The translations under genes were made by a program, and so were the position numbers. 39,710 nucleotides of DNA from Syntrophaceae bacterium UBA6252 (GTDB taxonomy: Bacteria > Desulfobacterota > Syntrophia > Syntrophales > UBA6807), in the NCBI GenBank assembly GCA_002441265.1, contig DJVQ01000021.1, positions 1 to 39,710 of the forward strand, written 5' to 3'. Each line of letters begins with the position of its first letter. The stretch's first letter is position 1. The notes under the pieces were generated by a model. That model saw only the letters and a program-made list of their open reading frames with translations. It had not been told where the DNA came from and made no database searches. This document shows positions 15,698 to 23,147 of this stretch, in pieces.

Positions 15698-15763
15698 CGG
15701 CACCCTGCCGGAAACGCTCACCATGGAGGAGCGCGGAACGGTTTTGGCGGTGAATAAGCGCCT

Positions 15764-15875
15764 TTTCGCTCACGGTTCCCTTCGATGCGGTAAGCCCGCA
15801 ACACCGCTTGTCCGAGCCGGGAGGGCGAGCCGGCGGTGTTGCAGTGGAGCGAGAAACGACGGCGTCGTAAAAATC
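15764..15875 (+). repeat. Long inverted repeat with repeat-end fragment
   Basis: A perfect 10-bp stem GCAACACCGC (15798-15807) / GCGGTGTTGC (15833-15842) is nested inside an outer TTTCGCTC (15764-15771) / GAGCGAGAAA (15847-15856) pairing. Directly after it, GACGGCGTCGTAAAAA (15858-15874) resembles an end of the MITE-like family. It ends about 20 bp before the radical SAM start. It could be a decayed element or a structured 5' leader. Confidence 0.5.
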
Positions 15876-15894
15876 TTTCGGAAGGGCTCCTGAA

Positions 15895-17388
15895 ATGACG
15901 GCAGGGAAAGCCGGGTGGAAGAACATGGGCATTCGGGAAAACGACAGGGAGTCGATCATCGAGGGGAACCGCCGGGACCTGGGTCCCCTTCACGACATGC
16001 ATTCATGGGTCCGGCCGGAGAAGGCAAAGGAGGCACTGGAGGAACGGTCCCGCCTGCTCCGGGCGCTCGCGCCCCATGTGGAAACCGGTTTCCGTGGGAC
16101 CAAGCTGGACTGCCGGAGCCTTTCCCCGGGCTGCCGGCTCTGCGGGGAGGGGGCGTGGTCCTGCCTGTTCATCAACGGGGTCTGCAACGGCGGGTGCTTC
16201 TACTGTCCTTCGGAACAGAAGAGCAAGGAGGAGCCCATGACGGGGGGCATCCGTTTTCCCACCCCGAGGGAATACATCCCCTACCTGGAACGGTTCGGGT
16301 TCCGGGGGGTGAGCATCAGCGGCGGCGAGCCCCTTCTCACCCCGGACCGGACGCTCCTGTTCCTGGGGAAAATCCGGGAACGTTTCGGCGCGGGGATGTA
16401 CATCTGGCTCTACACGAACGGTCTCCTCGCCGACCGGGACACCCTGTGCCGCCTGCGGGACATCGGGATCGACGAGATCCGGTTCAACATCGGAGCCGTG
16501 AATTACCGTCTCGATCCGGTCCTGCGGGCCGTGGGGGTCATCCCCCGGGTGACCGTCGAGGTTCCGGCGGTGCCCGAGAAGGAGGAGCTCCTGAAGGAGG
16601 CGGCCCGCGAGATGGCCCGTTCGGGGGTGGACTTTCTCAACCTTCACCAGATCCGGTGCACCCCGCACAACGGCAGGCATCTTGCCGCCCGGGGCTACAC
16701 GCTCCTCCACGGCCCCAGGATTTCCGTCCTGGAATCGGAACTTGCGGCCCTCCGGATTCTCGCCGATCTCAGGGAACGGGGAATCGGCCTGCCCGTGAAC
16801 TACTGCTCCTCCGTCTACCGGAGCCGGTTCCAGGGAGCCGGGGCGGCGCGCCGAGCCGCCGGGATCGTGAGGAAACCCTGGGAGGACATCACCGAAGCGG
16901 GAAGAATCCGGAGCCTCTATCTGGAAGGGCCGCCGGAAACCCTCCGCCGGATCTCCGAAACGCTTCCCCGGGAGGGTGCTTCGGGGGTTTCCTGGACCCT
17001 CGCGTCCGGAGGAGGCCGGCTCCTTTTTTCCGGGGATCTGCTGTCCCGCGTCGCGGCCTCCGGGGTGCGGGCGGGGGTGTCCTACTTCGCCTGCTCCCTC
17101 CACCCGTCGGTGACCTACGGGAACCCCTGCACGGAGGTGCCCCTGACGAGAAAAAAGAGCGTGTTCGTGGAAAGACGGGCCCTTGTCCGGGACCTTCCCC
17201 TCCTTCCCGGCGATCTTTCCGGTTTTGAACGGTGGTTCGTCCGGGGGGAGGAGACGCCGCGGGACACGGAGGAACTCCTGCGCCGGAGACGGGAAGACGG
17301 GGTGGACCCCGGCACCGGGGAACGGGAACGATGGGAACGGGTCTTCGAGGGGGAATGCATTCCCTTCGGACCGGCCGACTATTACTGA
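15895..17388 (+). CDS. Radical SAM enzyme with extra N-terminal cysteine cluster
   Basis: A 497-residue protein. The radical SAM [4Fe-4S] motif is CNGGCFYC (CxxxCxxC, about residues 98-105), followed by the SISGGEPLL glycine-rich SAM-binding segment and LYTNGLL. Before it, CRSLSPGCRLCGEGAWSC adds further cysteines, probably for another metal or Fe-S site. The C-terminal third has no feature I recognise. The specific reaction is unknown; it resembles uncharacterised radical SAM proteins of anaerobes and methanogens. ATG at 15895 lacks a clear SD, whereas ATG at 15925 follows GGTGGAAG, so the protein may be ten residues shorter. The RluA-type gene follows 50 nt downstream on the same strand. 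Confidence 0.85.
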   Translation: MTAGKAGWKNMGIRENDRESIIEGNRRDLGPLHDMHSWVRPEKAKEALEERSRLLRALAPHVETGFRGTKLDCRSLSPGCRLCGEGAWSCLFINGVCNGGCFYCPSEQKSKEEPMTGGIRFPTPREYIPYLERFGFRGVSISGGEPLLTPDRTLLFLGKIRERFGAGMYIWLYTNGLLADRDTLCRLRDIGIDEIRFNIGAVNYRLDPVLRAVGVIPRVTVEVPAVPEKEELLKEAAREMARSGVDFLNLHQIRCTPHNGRHLAARGYTLLHGPRISVLESELAALRILADLRERGIGLPVNYCSSVYRSRFQGAGAARRAAGIVRKPWEDITEAGRIRSLYLEGPPETLRRISETLPREGASGVSWTLASGGGRLLFSGDLLSRVAASGVRAGVSYFACSLHPSVTYGNPCTEVPLTRKKSVFVERRALVRDLPLLPGDLSGFERWFVRGEETPRDTEELLRRRREDGVDPGTGERERWERVFEGECIPFGPADYY

Positions 17389-17438
17389 CGGGCTCCATGC
17401 GTGCGGTGCCGCCCGCCCGGGGAGGGGAGGGAGAACCG

Positions 17439-18092
17439 ATGGACAATCCGGGGGAAATCCTTTACGAGGACGACGGGCTTCTCGCCGTGTCCAAAGTCTC
17501 CGGGGATCTCGTCATCCCCGGCAGGGGGACGGACGGACCTTCCCTGGTGGAGCGCCTGTCGGCGAGGTTCGGCGGGAAACTCTTCGTGGTTCACCGGCTG
17601 GACCGGGGGGCGAGCGGTCTCGTTCTCTTCGCCCGGGACCGGGAAAGCCATCGCATTCTTTCGGGGCTTTTCGAGGGAAGGAGGGTGCGGAAAACCTACT
17701 GGGCCGTTGTGGAAGGGGAGGTGGAACAGGACGGCCTCGTGAACCGGCCCATCCGGGCCTTCGGTTCGGGACGGATGGGAGTGGACGGACGGGGCAAACC
17801 GTCGGAAACCCGTTTCCGGGTTCTGGAGCGGTTTCCCCGGGCCTCCTGGCTGGAAGTGAACCCCCTGACCGGAAGGCGCCATCAGATCCGGGTCCACCTC
17901 TTCGCCCTCGGTCATCCCATCCTGGGCGATACCCGCTACGGGACCGGATTCCCCGTGGGCGGCGCGCCCCGGCTCATGCTCCATGCGCTGCGTCTCGCCT
18001 TTCCCTGGAAGGGGGACGACGGGTTCGCGTTGTCCTGTCCCCCTTCCGGCGATTTCATGGACCTCCTGGAACGCCTTCGCGATCCCCTGTAA
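17439..18092 (+). CDS. RluA-family RNA pseudouridine synthase
   Basis: A 217-residue enzyme that isomerises uridine to pseudouridine in rRNA or tRNA. The catalytic Asp55 lies in VHRLDRGASGLVLFA, and LTGRRHQIRVHLFALGHPILGD is the second family motif. No N-terminal S4 domain is present, so it is a short stand-alone RluA-type enzyme; its target site is unknown. ATG at 17439 follows GGAGGGGAGGGAG; an upstream ATG at 17397 is possible but less well placed. It lies 50 nt after the radical SAM gene and may share its transcript. Confidence 0.92.
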   Translation: MDNPGEILYEDDGLLAVSKVSGDLVIPGRGTDGPSLVERLSARFGGKLFVVHRLDRGASGLVLFARDRESHRILSGLFEGRRVRKTYWAVVEGEVEQDGLVNRPIRAFGSGRMGVDGRGKPSETRFRVLERFPRASWLEVNPLTGRRHQIRVHLFALGHPILGDTRYGTGFPVGGAPRLMLHALRLAFPWKGDDGFALSCPPSGDFMDLLERLRDPL

Positions 18093-18154
18093 CCGCTTTG
18101 TGTTTCCCCGTGCCGGGGCCGCCCGTCGGATCCGCAGAGGGCCTTGCATGGATG

Positions 18155-18177
18155 TTCATTATTATTCTCATTATGAA
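18155..18177 (+). promoter_or_regulatory. AT-rich inverted repeat, candidate Fur-family operator
   Basis: A 23-bp imperfect palindrome with outer arms TTCAT and ATGAA and inner ATTAT-like repeats, resembling Fur-type boxes. It abuts the -35 box of the promoter at 18179-18207. The regulator is not identified. Confidence 0.4.
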
Positions 18178-18178
18178 T

Positions 18179-18207
18179 TTGACTTATAGTCCCTCCTGCA
18201 TTGTAAT
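18179..18207 (+). promoter_or_regulatory. Sigma-70 promoter of yedE-type operon
   Basis: TTGACT (18179-18184), 17-nt spacer, TGTAAT (18202-18207): five of six consensus bases in each box and ideal spacing. The predicted start site near 18214 is three bases before a strong leader stem and about 150 nt before the ATG at 18365. Confidence 0.75.
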
Positions 18208-18213
18208 TCCACC

Positions 18214-18364
18214 GCTGACGGGGAGGCGGGCAAGGCCCGGTGAAAGCCGCGTTTTTGACCCCGTCGAAAAGACGGGATCACGGCCGTTGCCGGAAACCTG
18301 AAAAGGCGAATCCCCTTCTTTCCCGCGATGTGATCAAAATACCGGTATTTTCAGGAGGAACGGC
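18214..18364 (+). ncRNA. Structured leader RNA with alternative stems (putative cis-regulator)
   Basis: About 150 nt from predicted start site to ATG. GACGGGG (18217-18223) can pair perfectly with CCCCGUC (18259-18265), enclosing a small hairpin (CGGGC-AAG-GCCCG). CCCGUC (18260-18265) can instead pair with the following GACGGG (18271-18276) across a GAAAA loop, so the two stems exclude each other. Just before the SD AGGAGGAA (18353-18360) is a perfect 16-bp palindrome AAAATACCGGTATTTT (18336-18351). I recognise no known riboswitch family. A GGUGAAA motif recalls cobalamin riboswitches, but the rest of that consensus is absent. Confidence 0.45.
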
Positions 18365-19459
18365 ATGGAAGGACTGAAAAATCTTTTTTCCACGCGGTGG
18401 GGGATCATCGGCACGGGAGCTGTCATCGGAGTCCTGGCGGCCCTTCTGCAGAAAATGGGGAACCCGGGAAACATGGGGGTCTGTGTCGCCTGCTTCGAGC
18501 GGGACATCGCCGGCGCCATCGGTCTCCACCGGGCGGCGGTGGTCCAGTACGTGCGCCCCGAGATCATCGGATTCGTTCTCGGTTCCCTCGTGGCGGCCTA
18601 TCTGTTCCGGGAATTCCGTCCCCGCATGGGTTCGGCCCCGGTAGTACGGTTCGTCCTCGGCGCTTTCGCAATGATCGGCGCCCTGGTGTTCCTCGGCTGC
18701 CCGTGGCGGGCGGCGCTTCGCCTCGCCGGCGGCGACGGAAGCGCGATCTTCGGCATTCTCGGCCTTATCGGAGGCATCTGGCTGGGGGCGCTCTTCCTCC
18801 GGGGCGGCTACAGCCTGGGGCGGACCCAGTCGTCCTACACGTCGGCGGGGTGGGTGTTTCCTCTCATCATGATCGGCCTTCTGGTGCTGAGATTCGTCTT
18901 TCCCCCCATCGAGGGGCAGGACAAGAGCGGCGTTCTTTTCTACAGCCTCAAGGGCCCCGGGGCGATGCACGCGGCGCTCGCCGTTTCCCTCGTCGTCGGC
19001 CTCGTCGTCGGTTTCATCGCCCAGCGAAGCCGGTTCTGCACCATGGGGGCCGTCCGGGACTTCATCCTTTTCCGGCAGACCCACCTCCTGTCCGGGTTTG
19101 TCGCCCTGATCGCGGCGGCTTTCGTGACGAACCTCATCGTCGGGCAGTTTCATCCCGGCTTTGCGGGCCAGCCCGTCGCCCATACCATGCAGTTGTGGAA
19201 TTTCCTGGGGATGGCCCTGGCGGGCCTCGCCTTCGCCCTGGCCGGAGGCTGTCCGGGCCGGCAGCTCTTTCTCGCCGGCGAGGGGGACGGTGACGCGGCG
19301 GTCTTCGTTCTGGGGATGATCACCGGTGCGGCGTTCTCCCACAACTTCGGCCTGGCCAGTTCCCCGGCGGGTATTGGGCCCAACGGGATTCCGGCTGTGA
19401 TCATCGGTTTTGCGGTTTGCCTCTTCATCGGTCTCACCATGAGGCAGAAAGTTTCTTGA
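18365..19459 (+). CDS. yedE: YedE/YeeE-type membrane transporter, selenium-metabolism class
   Basis: A 364-residue inner-membrane protein with about nine or ten hydrophobic segments and two YeeE/YedE (DUF395) modules. Conserved cysteines occur in GVCVACFERD, FLGCPWR, SRFCTMGAVRD and AGGCPGRQ, the motifs that pass sulfur or selenium species in this family. The N-terminal GNPGNMGVCVACFERDIAG is typical of the YedE-related proteins linked to selenium metabolism, as opposed to YeeE (TsuA) thiosulfate importers. Substrate is therefore probably a selenium or sulfur oxyanion or thio-compound. SD AGGAGGAA supports the start. It is followed 12 nt later by a TusA-like gene, matching the usual pairing. 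Confidence 0.88.
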   Translation: MEGLKNLFSTRWGIIGTGAVIGVLAALLQKMGNPGNMGVCVACFERDIAGAIGLHRAAVVQYVRPEIIGFVLGSLVAAYLFREFRPRMGSAPVVRFVLGAFAMIGALVFLGCPWRAALRLAGGDGSAIFGILGLIGGIWLGALFLRGGYSLGRTQSSYTSAGWVFPLIMIGLLVLRFVFPPIEGQDKSGVLFYSLKGPGAMHAALAVSLVVGLVVGFIAQRSRFCTMGAVRDFILFRQTHLLSGFVALIAAAFVTNLIVGQFHPGFAGQPVAHTMQLWNFLGMALAGLAFALAGGCPGRQLFLAGEGDGDAAVFVLGMITGAAFSHNFGLASSPAGIGPNGIPAVIIGFAVCLFIGLTMRQKVS

Positions 19460-19471
19460 GGGAGGATTTCC

Positions 19472-19690
19472 ATGAGCACGATCGTCGATGCAAGAGGTCT
19501 CTCCTGTCCCCAGCCGGTCATCCTGGCACTCAACGCCATCCGGACGGGGAAGGATTCGGAGCTTGAGGTTCTCGTGGACACGAGCACGTCCCGGGAGAAC
19601 GTTTCACGGGCCGCCATGAGCCAGGGATGGGAAATCGTGTCCCTGAAAGAGGAGGGCGGAGGCTTCCGGATCGGGATCCGGAAGAAGTGA
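19472..19690 (+). CDS. TusA/SirA-like sulfur (selenium) carrier protein
   Basis: A 72-residue TusA-fold protein with the active-site cysteine in DARGLSCPQPVILALNAI (Cys13) and the CPxP motif. It would carry a persulfide or selenide group handed over by the adjacent membrane protein. YedF proteins of selenium metabolism have this domain fused to a longer C-terminal DsrE-like part, which is absent here: the gene stops at a TGA followed at once by a terminator. It is thus a TusA-only partner, as YeeD (TsuB) is to YeeE. SD GAGGGAGG supports the start. Confidence 0.88.
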   Translation: MSTIVDARGLSCPQPVILALNAIRTGKDSELEVLVDTSTSRENVSRAAMSQGWEIVSLKEEGGGFRIGIRKK

Positions 19691-19698
19691 GGGAATCG

Positions 19699-19741
19699 AA
19701 AAAAACCGGGCGTCCCAAGGATCGGGGACGCCCGGTTTTTT
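19699..19741 (+). terminator. Rho-independent terminator (bidirectional)
   Basis: An 11-bp perfect stem CCGGGCGTCCC / GGGACGCCCGG with an 8-nt loop, flanked by seven A on the left and six T on the right. It ends the yedE-tusA operon and can also serve the converging minus-strand gene ending at 19768. Confidence 0.93.
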
Positions 19742-19767
19742 GATGTACCCGCTGTCCGGTCCGCCCG

Positions 19768-20673
19768 TTACCGCGGCCGGAACCTTACCGTTCCCGCGGC
19801 GATGAGGAGGAGCGCCGCGCCGAGGAGCCACGGCATCTTCCCGTTGTTCCCGGCGGCGGTCCCGCCCGGGGCCACCGTGGAGACAAAGCAGAGCCCGCCG
19901 GAGCCCGAACCGCCGGAGACGGGGGTGTCGGGATCGTCCGGGACGGCCACGGTGGTTGTCTGGATGTACTGGGTGTAGGGGAAGAAGATGTATTTGCCGC
20001 CCTCGTGCTCCCTTCCCACCAGGGCTTCGAGGGGGTGCTGGATCCGGGAGAATTCCACGGCCTGGGCGAAGGAATTGGTCCCGGTCCAGTCGGTGAACGC
20101 CGTGATGATGCAGTTGTAGGTCTGGTCCCTGGTCGTTCCGCCCGCGCCGGTGCTGTAATAGCCGTCCGGCGTCACGTCATAGCCCACCTGCTCGTAGACG
20201 TACTCCACAAGCCCCACACAGGTGAAATCGCCGGACCCGTTCCCCTTCTGGAGATGGAAGGTGAAGTCGTAGGCCTTCCCCACCTGCTCCCGGGCGATGA
20301 CGACGATCTGGTCCTTCCGTTCCTGAGGCCAGGCCGCCGCGTTGCCGAAGTCCACGGGGATCTTGGCGCCGAGGTACTTGCAGCCGTCATCCAGGTCCTC
20401 CTGGGTGATGAAGTTCTCCGAGGCGACTTCGACGACCCCGTCACGGACGGCGTGGATGATCTTCTGGCCGCCGATGTAAAGGCCGGCGTGCCCCGATTTC
20501 AGCTCACCGAAGAAGGCGTCCAGGGGGGAGCAGGGGAGGCTCATCTCGCCGTTCCGTCCGTAGGCGATGTCCCCCTTGCTGGAATGGTACATCATGGCCC
20601 CCGTTTCCAGGGAAAGGGCGGGACCGGCCGAGAGGAGAAAAACAAGGACTGCCAGGGGAAAGATCTTTTTCAT
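19768..20673 (-). CDS. Exported NlpC/P60-like protein with CFI-box-like C-terminal anchor
   Basis: A 301-residue protein with signal peptide (MKKIFPLAVLVFLLSAGPALS). The mature domain resembles papain-like NlpC/P60 or YiiX-type hydrolases: KSGHAGLYIGGQKIIHAVRDG (with a His), IAREQVGKAYDFTF and GDFTCVGLVEYVYE, where Cys of TCVGLVEY would be the nucleophile (order as in permuted variants). The C-terminus has a Gly/Ser-rich stretch, LCFVSTVAPGG (like the CFI-box found in many Deltaproteobacteria), a membrane segment PWLLGAALLLIAAGTV and terminal RFRPR, a tripartite sorting signal. SD GGGAGGTG supports the start, which overlaps the HEAT gene stop by four bases (ATGA). The substrate, perhaps peptidoglycan or a lipid ester, is unknown. 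Confidence 0.75.
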   Translation of the reverse strand: MKKIFPLAVLVFLLSAGPALSLETGAMMYHSSKGDIAYGRNGEMSLPCSPLDAFFGELKSGHAGLYIGGQKIIHAVRDGVVEVASENFITQEDLDDGCKYLGAKIPVDFGNAAAWPQERKDQIVVIAREQVGKAYDFTFHLQKGNGSGDFTCVGLVEYVYEQVGYDVTPDGYYSTGAGGTTRDQTYNCIITAFTDWTGTNSFAQAVEFSRIQHPLEALVGREHEGGKYIFFPYTQYIQTTTVAVPDDPDTPVSGGSGSGGLCFVSTVAPGGTAAGNNGKMPWLLGAALLLIAAGTVRFRPR

Positions 20674-21425
20674 AAGGCACCTCCCGCCGCCTCCCGGACC
20701 ATGGGAGAGGGGTCCGTCGCCGCGCTTTCGAGGGCGGCCTTCCCCTCGGGTCCGAGGACGGGATACGCCTTGAGCATGAGGGCGGCGTTCCACCGGACCA
20801 GCGCCTCCCCGTCCTGGAGAAGCACCCGGGAGAGAAAGGGCTCCAGTCCCGGGTTCTGCGGTTTTCCGAGGGCCCGGACGATCTCCGCCCGGACGAAACG
20901 GTCCTTTTCCTCATCGTAGCGGCCAAGAAGCAGGTCCACCGCCCCGGAGTCGTTCAGCTCGCCGAGGGCCTGGGCGGCCTTGAACCGGATCCCGCCGTCC
21001 GGATCGGCCAGGGCCTCCCGGAAGAGGGAAAGGGCCTCGGTCGCCTTCAGGCGGCCCAGGGACAGGAGGATCGTGTACCGAAGATTGTCGTCGGCGGCCG
21101 CCTCCCCGTAGGCCTTTTCCATGGACGTTACCGCTTCCTGCCGCGACTGGCCGAGGTCTGCCAGGGCCCGGGCGGCGGAGGAACGGATTCCCGGATCCTC
21201 CAGGGGATCGTTGAGAAGTTTCAGCAGGGATGTCGCCGCGCGGCTGTCCCCCGACCGGCCCAGTTCCTGAATGGCGGGGATCCGCGTTTCCGGTTTGACG
21301 GACGGATCGACAGCGACAGCGGCGCGTTTTACGAGAATGTCCTCCCCCGCCGACCCCTGCGGCGGGAAGGTCCAAAGGGCGACGCAAAGAAGCATCGCCA
21401 GGGCGGCCCTTCCGTGATGCATCAC
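20670..21425 (-). CDS. Exported HEAT-repeat protein
   Basis: A 251-residue protein with signal peptide (MHHGRAALAMLLCVALWTFPPQGSAG) followed by at least five HEAT/PBS-lyase-type helical repeats (for example GIRSSAARALADLG, GIRFKAAQALGELNDSGAVDLL, LVRWNAALMLKAYP). No catalytic motif; a protein-protein scaffold in the periplasm. The start is GTG at 21423-21425, 7 nt after a full AGGAGGTGA SD, with ATG at 21420-21422 as alternative. Its stop overlaps the start of the NlpC/P60-like gene, so the two are translationally coupled and may act together. A strong sigma-70 promoter lies 95-120 nt upstream. Confidence 0.85.
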   Translation of the reverse strand: MMHHGRAALAMLLCVALWTFPPQGSAGEDILVKRAAVAVDPSVKPETRIPAIQELGRSGDSRAATSLLKLLNDPLEDPGIRSSAARALADLGQSRQEAVTSMEKAYGEAAADDNLRYTILLSLGRLKATEALSLFREALADPDGGIRFKAAQALGELNDSGAVDLLLGRYDEEKDRFVRAEIVRALGKPQNPGLEPFLSRVLLQDGEALVRWNAALMLKAYPVLGPEGKAALESAATDPSPMVREAAGGAL

Positions 21426-21516
21426 CGAATCACCTCCTGTCGGAGCACAGCCGATCCACGGATTTCATGGAACGGCCGTCCTTGGCCCCTTTATCTTTTT
21501 TTATTGCCACGGGACC

Positions 21517-21545
21517 ATTTTATGCATATACATAAACCCGGTCAA
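21517..21545 (-). promoter_or_regulatory. Sigma-70 promoter of HEAT/NlpC operon
   Basis: Minus strand TTGACC (21540-21545), 17-nt spacer, TAAAAT (21517-21522): five of six bases in each box. Predicted start near 21510, giving a leader of about 85 nt. Confidence 0.72.
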
Positions 21546-21610
21546 CAGGAAAAAACAACCCCGGGAGGAATCGCCGCAATCCCTTCCCTCTCCGGGGACG
21601 GAGGTCCGTC

Positions 21611-22663
21611 ATGACATCCTCAGGGACGAACCGCATCGAGGAACCGTCCCTTTTGCGGTTCATTCGGCTCGATCTCGACGTTCCTTTCCACCGGGATCTG
21701 TTCGATCTCATCATGGAGAGAAATCTCAGCCGCGCCGGCATCCGCTACGCCGACGGCGGCGAAGGGAAACAGTTTCTCCGGGCGAACCTGAAACGTCTCG
21801 ACCTCTCCGAAGAGGCCCTGCCCGCCCTCGATCTTCCGGCGCTCCTCCTGAACGATCCGAAGATTCCGACGCTTCCGGAAGTGCTTTATAAAATCAACAC
21901 GATCCTGTCCGATCCGAACAGCTCCGCATACGAGATCGCCAGCGCCGTCAGTCTGGACCACGCGCTGTCCGCCCGGCTTCTGAAGATCGTGAACAGCCCT
22001 TTCTATGGATTCTCCCACCAGATCGACACGGTTTTCAAGGCGGTGTCCATCATCGGAACCACCCAGCTCGGGGCGCTCGTGAACGGGGTGGAACTGGTGC
22101 GGGCCCTCTCGAAGGGGAGCACGAGGATCCATGTCCGTTCCTTCTGGAAGCACGCCATCGCCGTGGGGATCATCTCCCGGTTCCTTGCGACCCTGCGGCG
22201 GATGGGCGATCCGGAGCGGTATTTCATGGCGGGCCTTCTTCACGACATCGGCAGGCTGATCACGAGCACCGTCGCGCCGATGCACTTCACCGTCGCCGCC
22301 GCCCGGGCGGAGCGGCAGCAGGAAACCCTCAGGAGGACGGAAAAGGAAATCATGGGCATGGACCACGGGGAAGCGGGCGCCCTGCTTCTCGGTCACTGGA
22401 AACTGCCCTTTTCCCTGGAGCAGATGGTCCTGTTTCACCACGCCCCGGGACGATCCTCCCTCCCCCGCGATGCCTCCGTCGTCCACCTGTCCGACATCAT
22501 CGCCCATGCCATGGACGTCGGATCGAGCGGGGAGCTTTTCGTTCCCTCCGTCGACGGGGCCGCCCTCGGAGAGATCGACCTTCCCCGGGAAGCGATGGCA
22601 CTCGTGATCGGCGAATCGGAGATACAGATCAACGAGGTGTCGTCGTTCTTCTTCCCCGACTGA
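21611..22663 (+). CDS. HDOD-domain signalling protein
   Basis: A 350-residue cytoplasmic protein. After an N-terminal region of about 75 residues (no clear family) comes an HDOD domain (about 80-285) with IPTLPEVLYKINTILSDP, SLDHALSARLLKIVNSPFYGF, FKAVSIIGTTQLGALV and LLHDIGRLI. HDOD proteins are catalytically inactive relatives of HD hydrolases that act in signalling and motility control. Here HDIGR and the later MDHGEAG keep some HD-like residues. It diverges from the HEAT gene. SD GGAGGTCC supports the start. No output domain is present, so it probably works through protein partners. Confidence 0.9.
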   Translation: MTSSGTNRIEEPSLLRFIRLDLDVPFHRDLFDLIMERNLSRAGIRYADGGEGKQFLRANLKRLDLSEEALPALDLPALLLNDPKIPTLPEVLYKINTILSDPNSSAYEIASAVSLDHALSARLLKIVNSPFYGFSHQIDTVFKAVSIIGTTQLGALVNGVELVRALSKGSTRIHVRSFWKHAIAVGIISRFLATLRRMGDPERYFMAGLLHDIGRLITSTVAPMHFTVAAARAERQQETLRRTEKEIMGMDHGEAGALLLGHWKLPFSLEQMVLFHHAPGRSSLPRDASVVHLSDIIAHAMDVGSSGELFVPSVDGAALGEIDLPREAMALVIGESEIQINEVSSFFFPD

Positions 22664-22669
22664 TTTTCG

Positions 22670-23089
22670 TCAGAGAATCGCCTTCAACCGGTCGAGAATC
22701 GCCTCGTCCTCCGGGCCCGTATATTCGATGACGATCCCGTGGGCCGCAGGCCGGCCCTGGTCGTCCACGTGGACGAAGCTCAGGAATCCCTCGAGAAGGA
22801 AGGAGTCCTCCAGATCGAAGGAGATCCGGACGTGGGATACGAGACGGCTCCTTCCGGCGAAGACGACCTGGCTCGTGAGGCGGAGAATGCTTCCCGGGGG
22901 CACCGGCTTCTTGAAAACCATGCCGTGGATGTTGACGCACAGGATGCGTTTCGGCGACGTCATGCTCGCCGCGGCGATGAATCCCGCCTCGACGAACCAC
23001 TCCGCCCCGCGTCCCGCGAAAAGGGTGCCGTGATGGTTCAGGTCCGCGCCCTTGACGAGGCGATGGATCACGTGGATCCTGGTGTTCAT
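22670..23089 (-). CDS. Acyl-CoA thioesterase, hot-dog fold (YciA-like)
   Basis: A 139-residue single hot-dog domain protein. The helix motif LNHHGTLFAGRGAEWFVEAGFIAA contains the catalytic Asn-His-x-Gly-x-x-Phe-Gly pattern with Asp-type position replaced by Glu/Ala, as in YciA-like acyl-CoA thioesterases, which hydrolyse acyl-CoA to free acid and CoA. Its 3' end lies 6 nt from that of the HDOD gene (convergent). The GNAT-HDAC gene lies 58 nt upstream on the same strand, so the two may be co-transcribed. SD GGGGGAAA. Substrate chain length unknown. Confidence 0.88.
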   Translation of the reverse strand: MNTRIHVIHRLVKGADLNHHGTLFAGRGAEWFVEAGFIAAASMTSPKRILCVNIHGMVFKKPVPPGSILRLTSQVVFAGRSRLVSHVRISFDLEDSFLLEGFLSFVHVDDQGRPAAHGIVIEYTGPEDEAILDRLKAIL

Positions 23090-23147
23090 GAAGTTTTCCC
23101 CCTTTCCGTGCTTTTTCGCTCTCCCGCCGCCGCCCGCCGCGGGGGTC

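Noticed and set aside
18214..18276. Cobalamin riboswitch before the yedE-type gene
   Set aside because: Only a GGUGAAA motif agrees; the B12-box and other conserved parts are missing.
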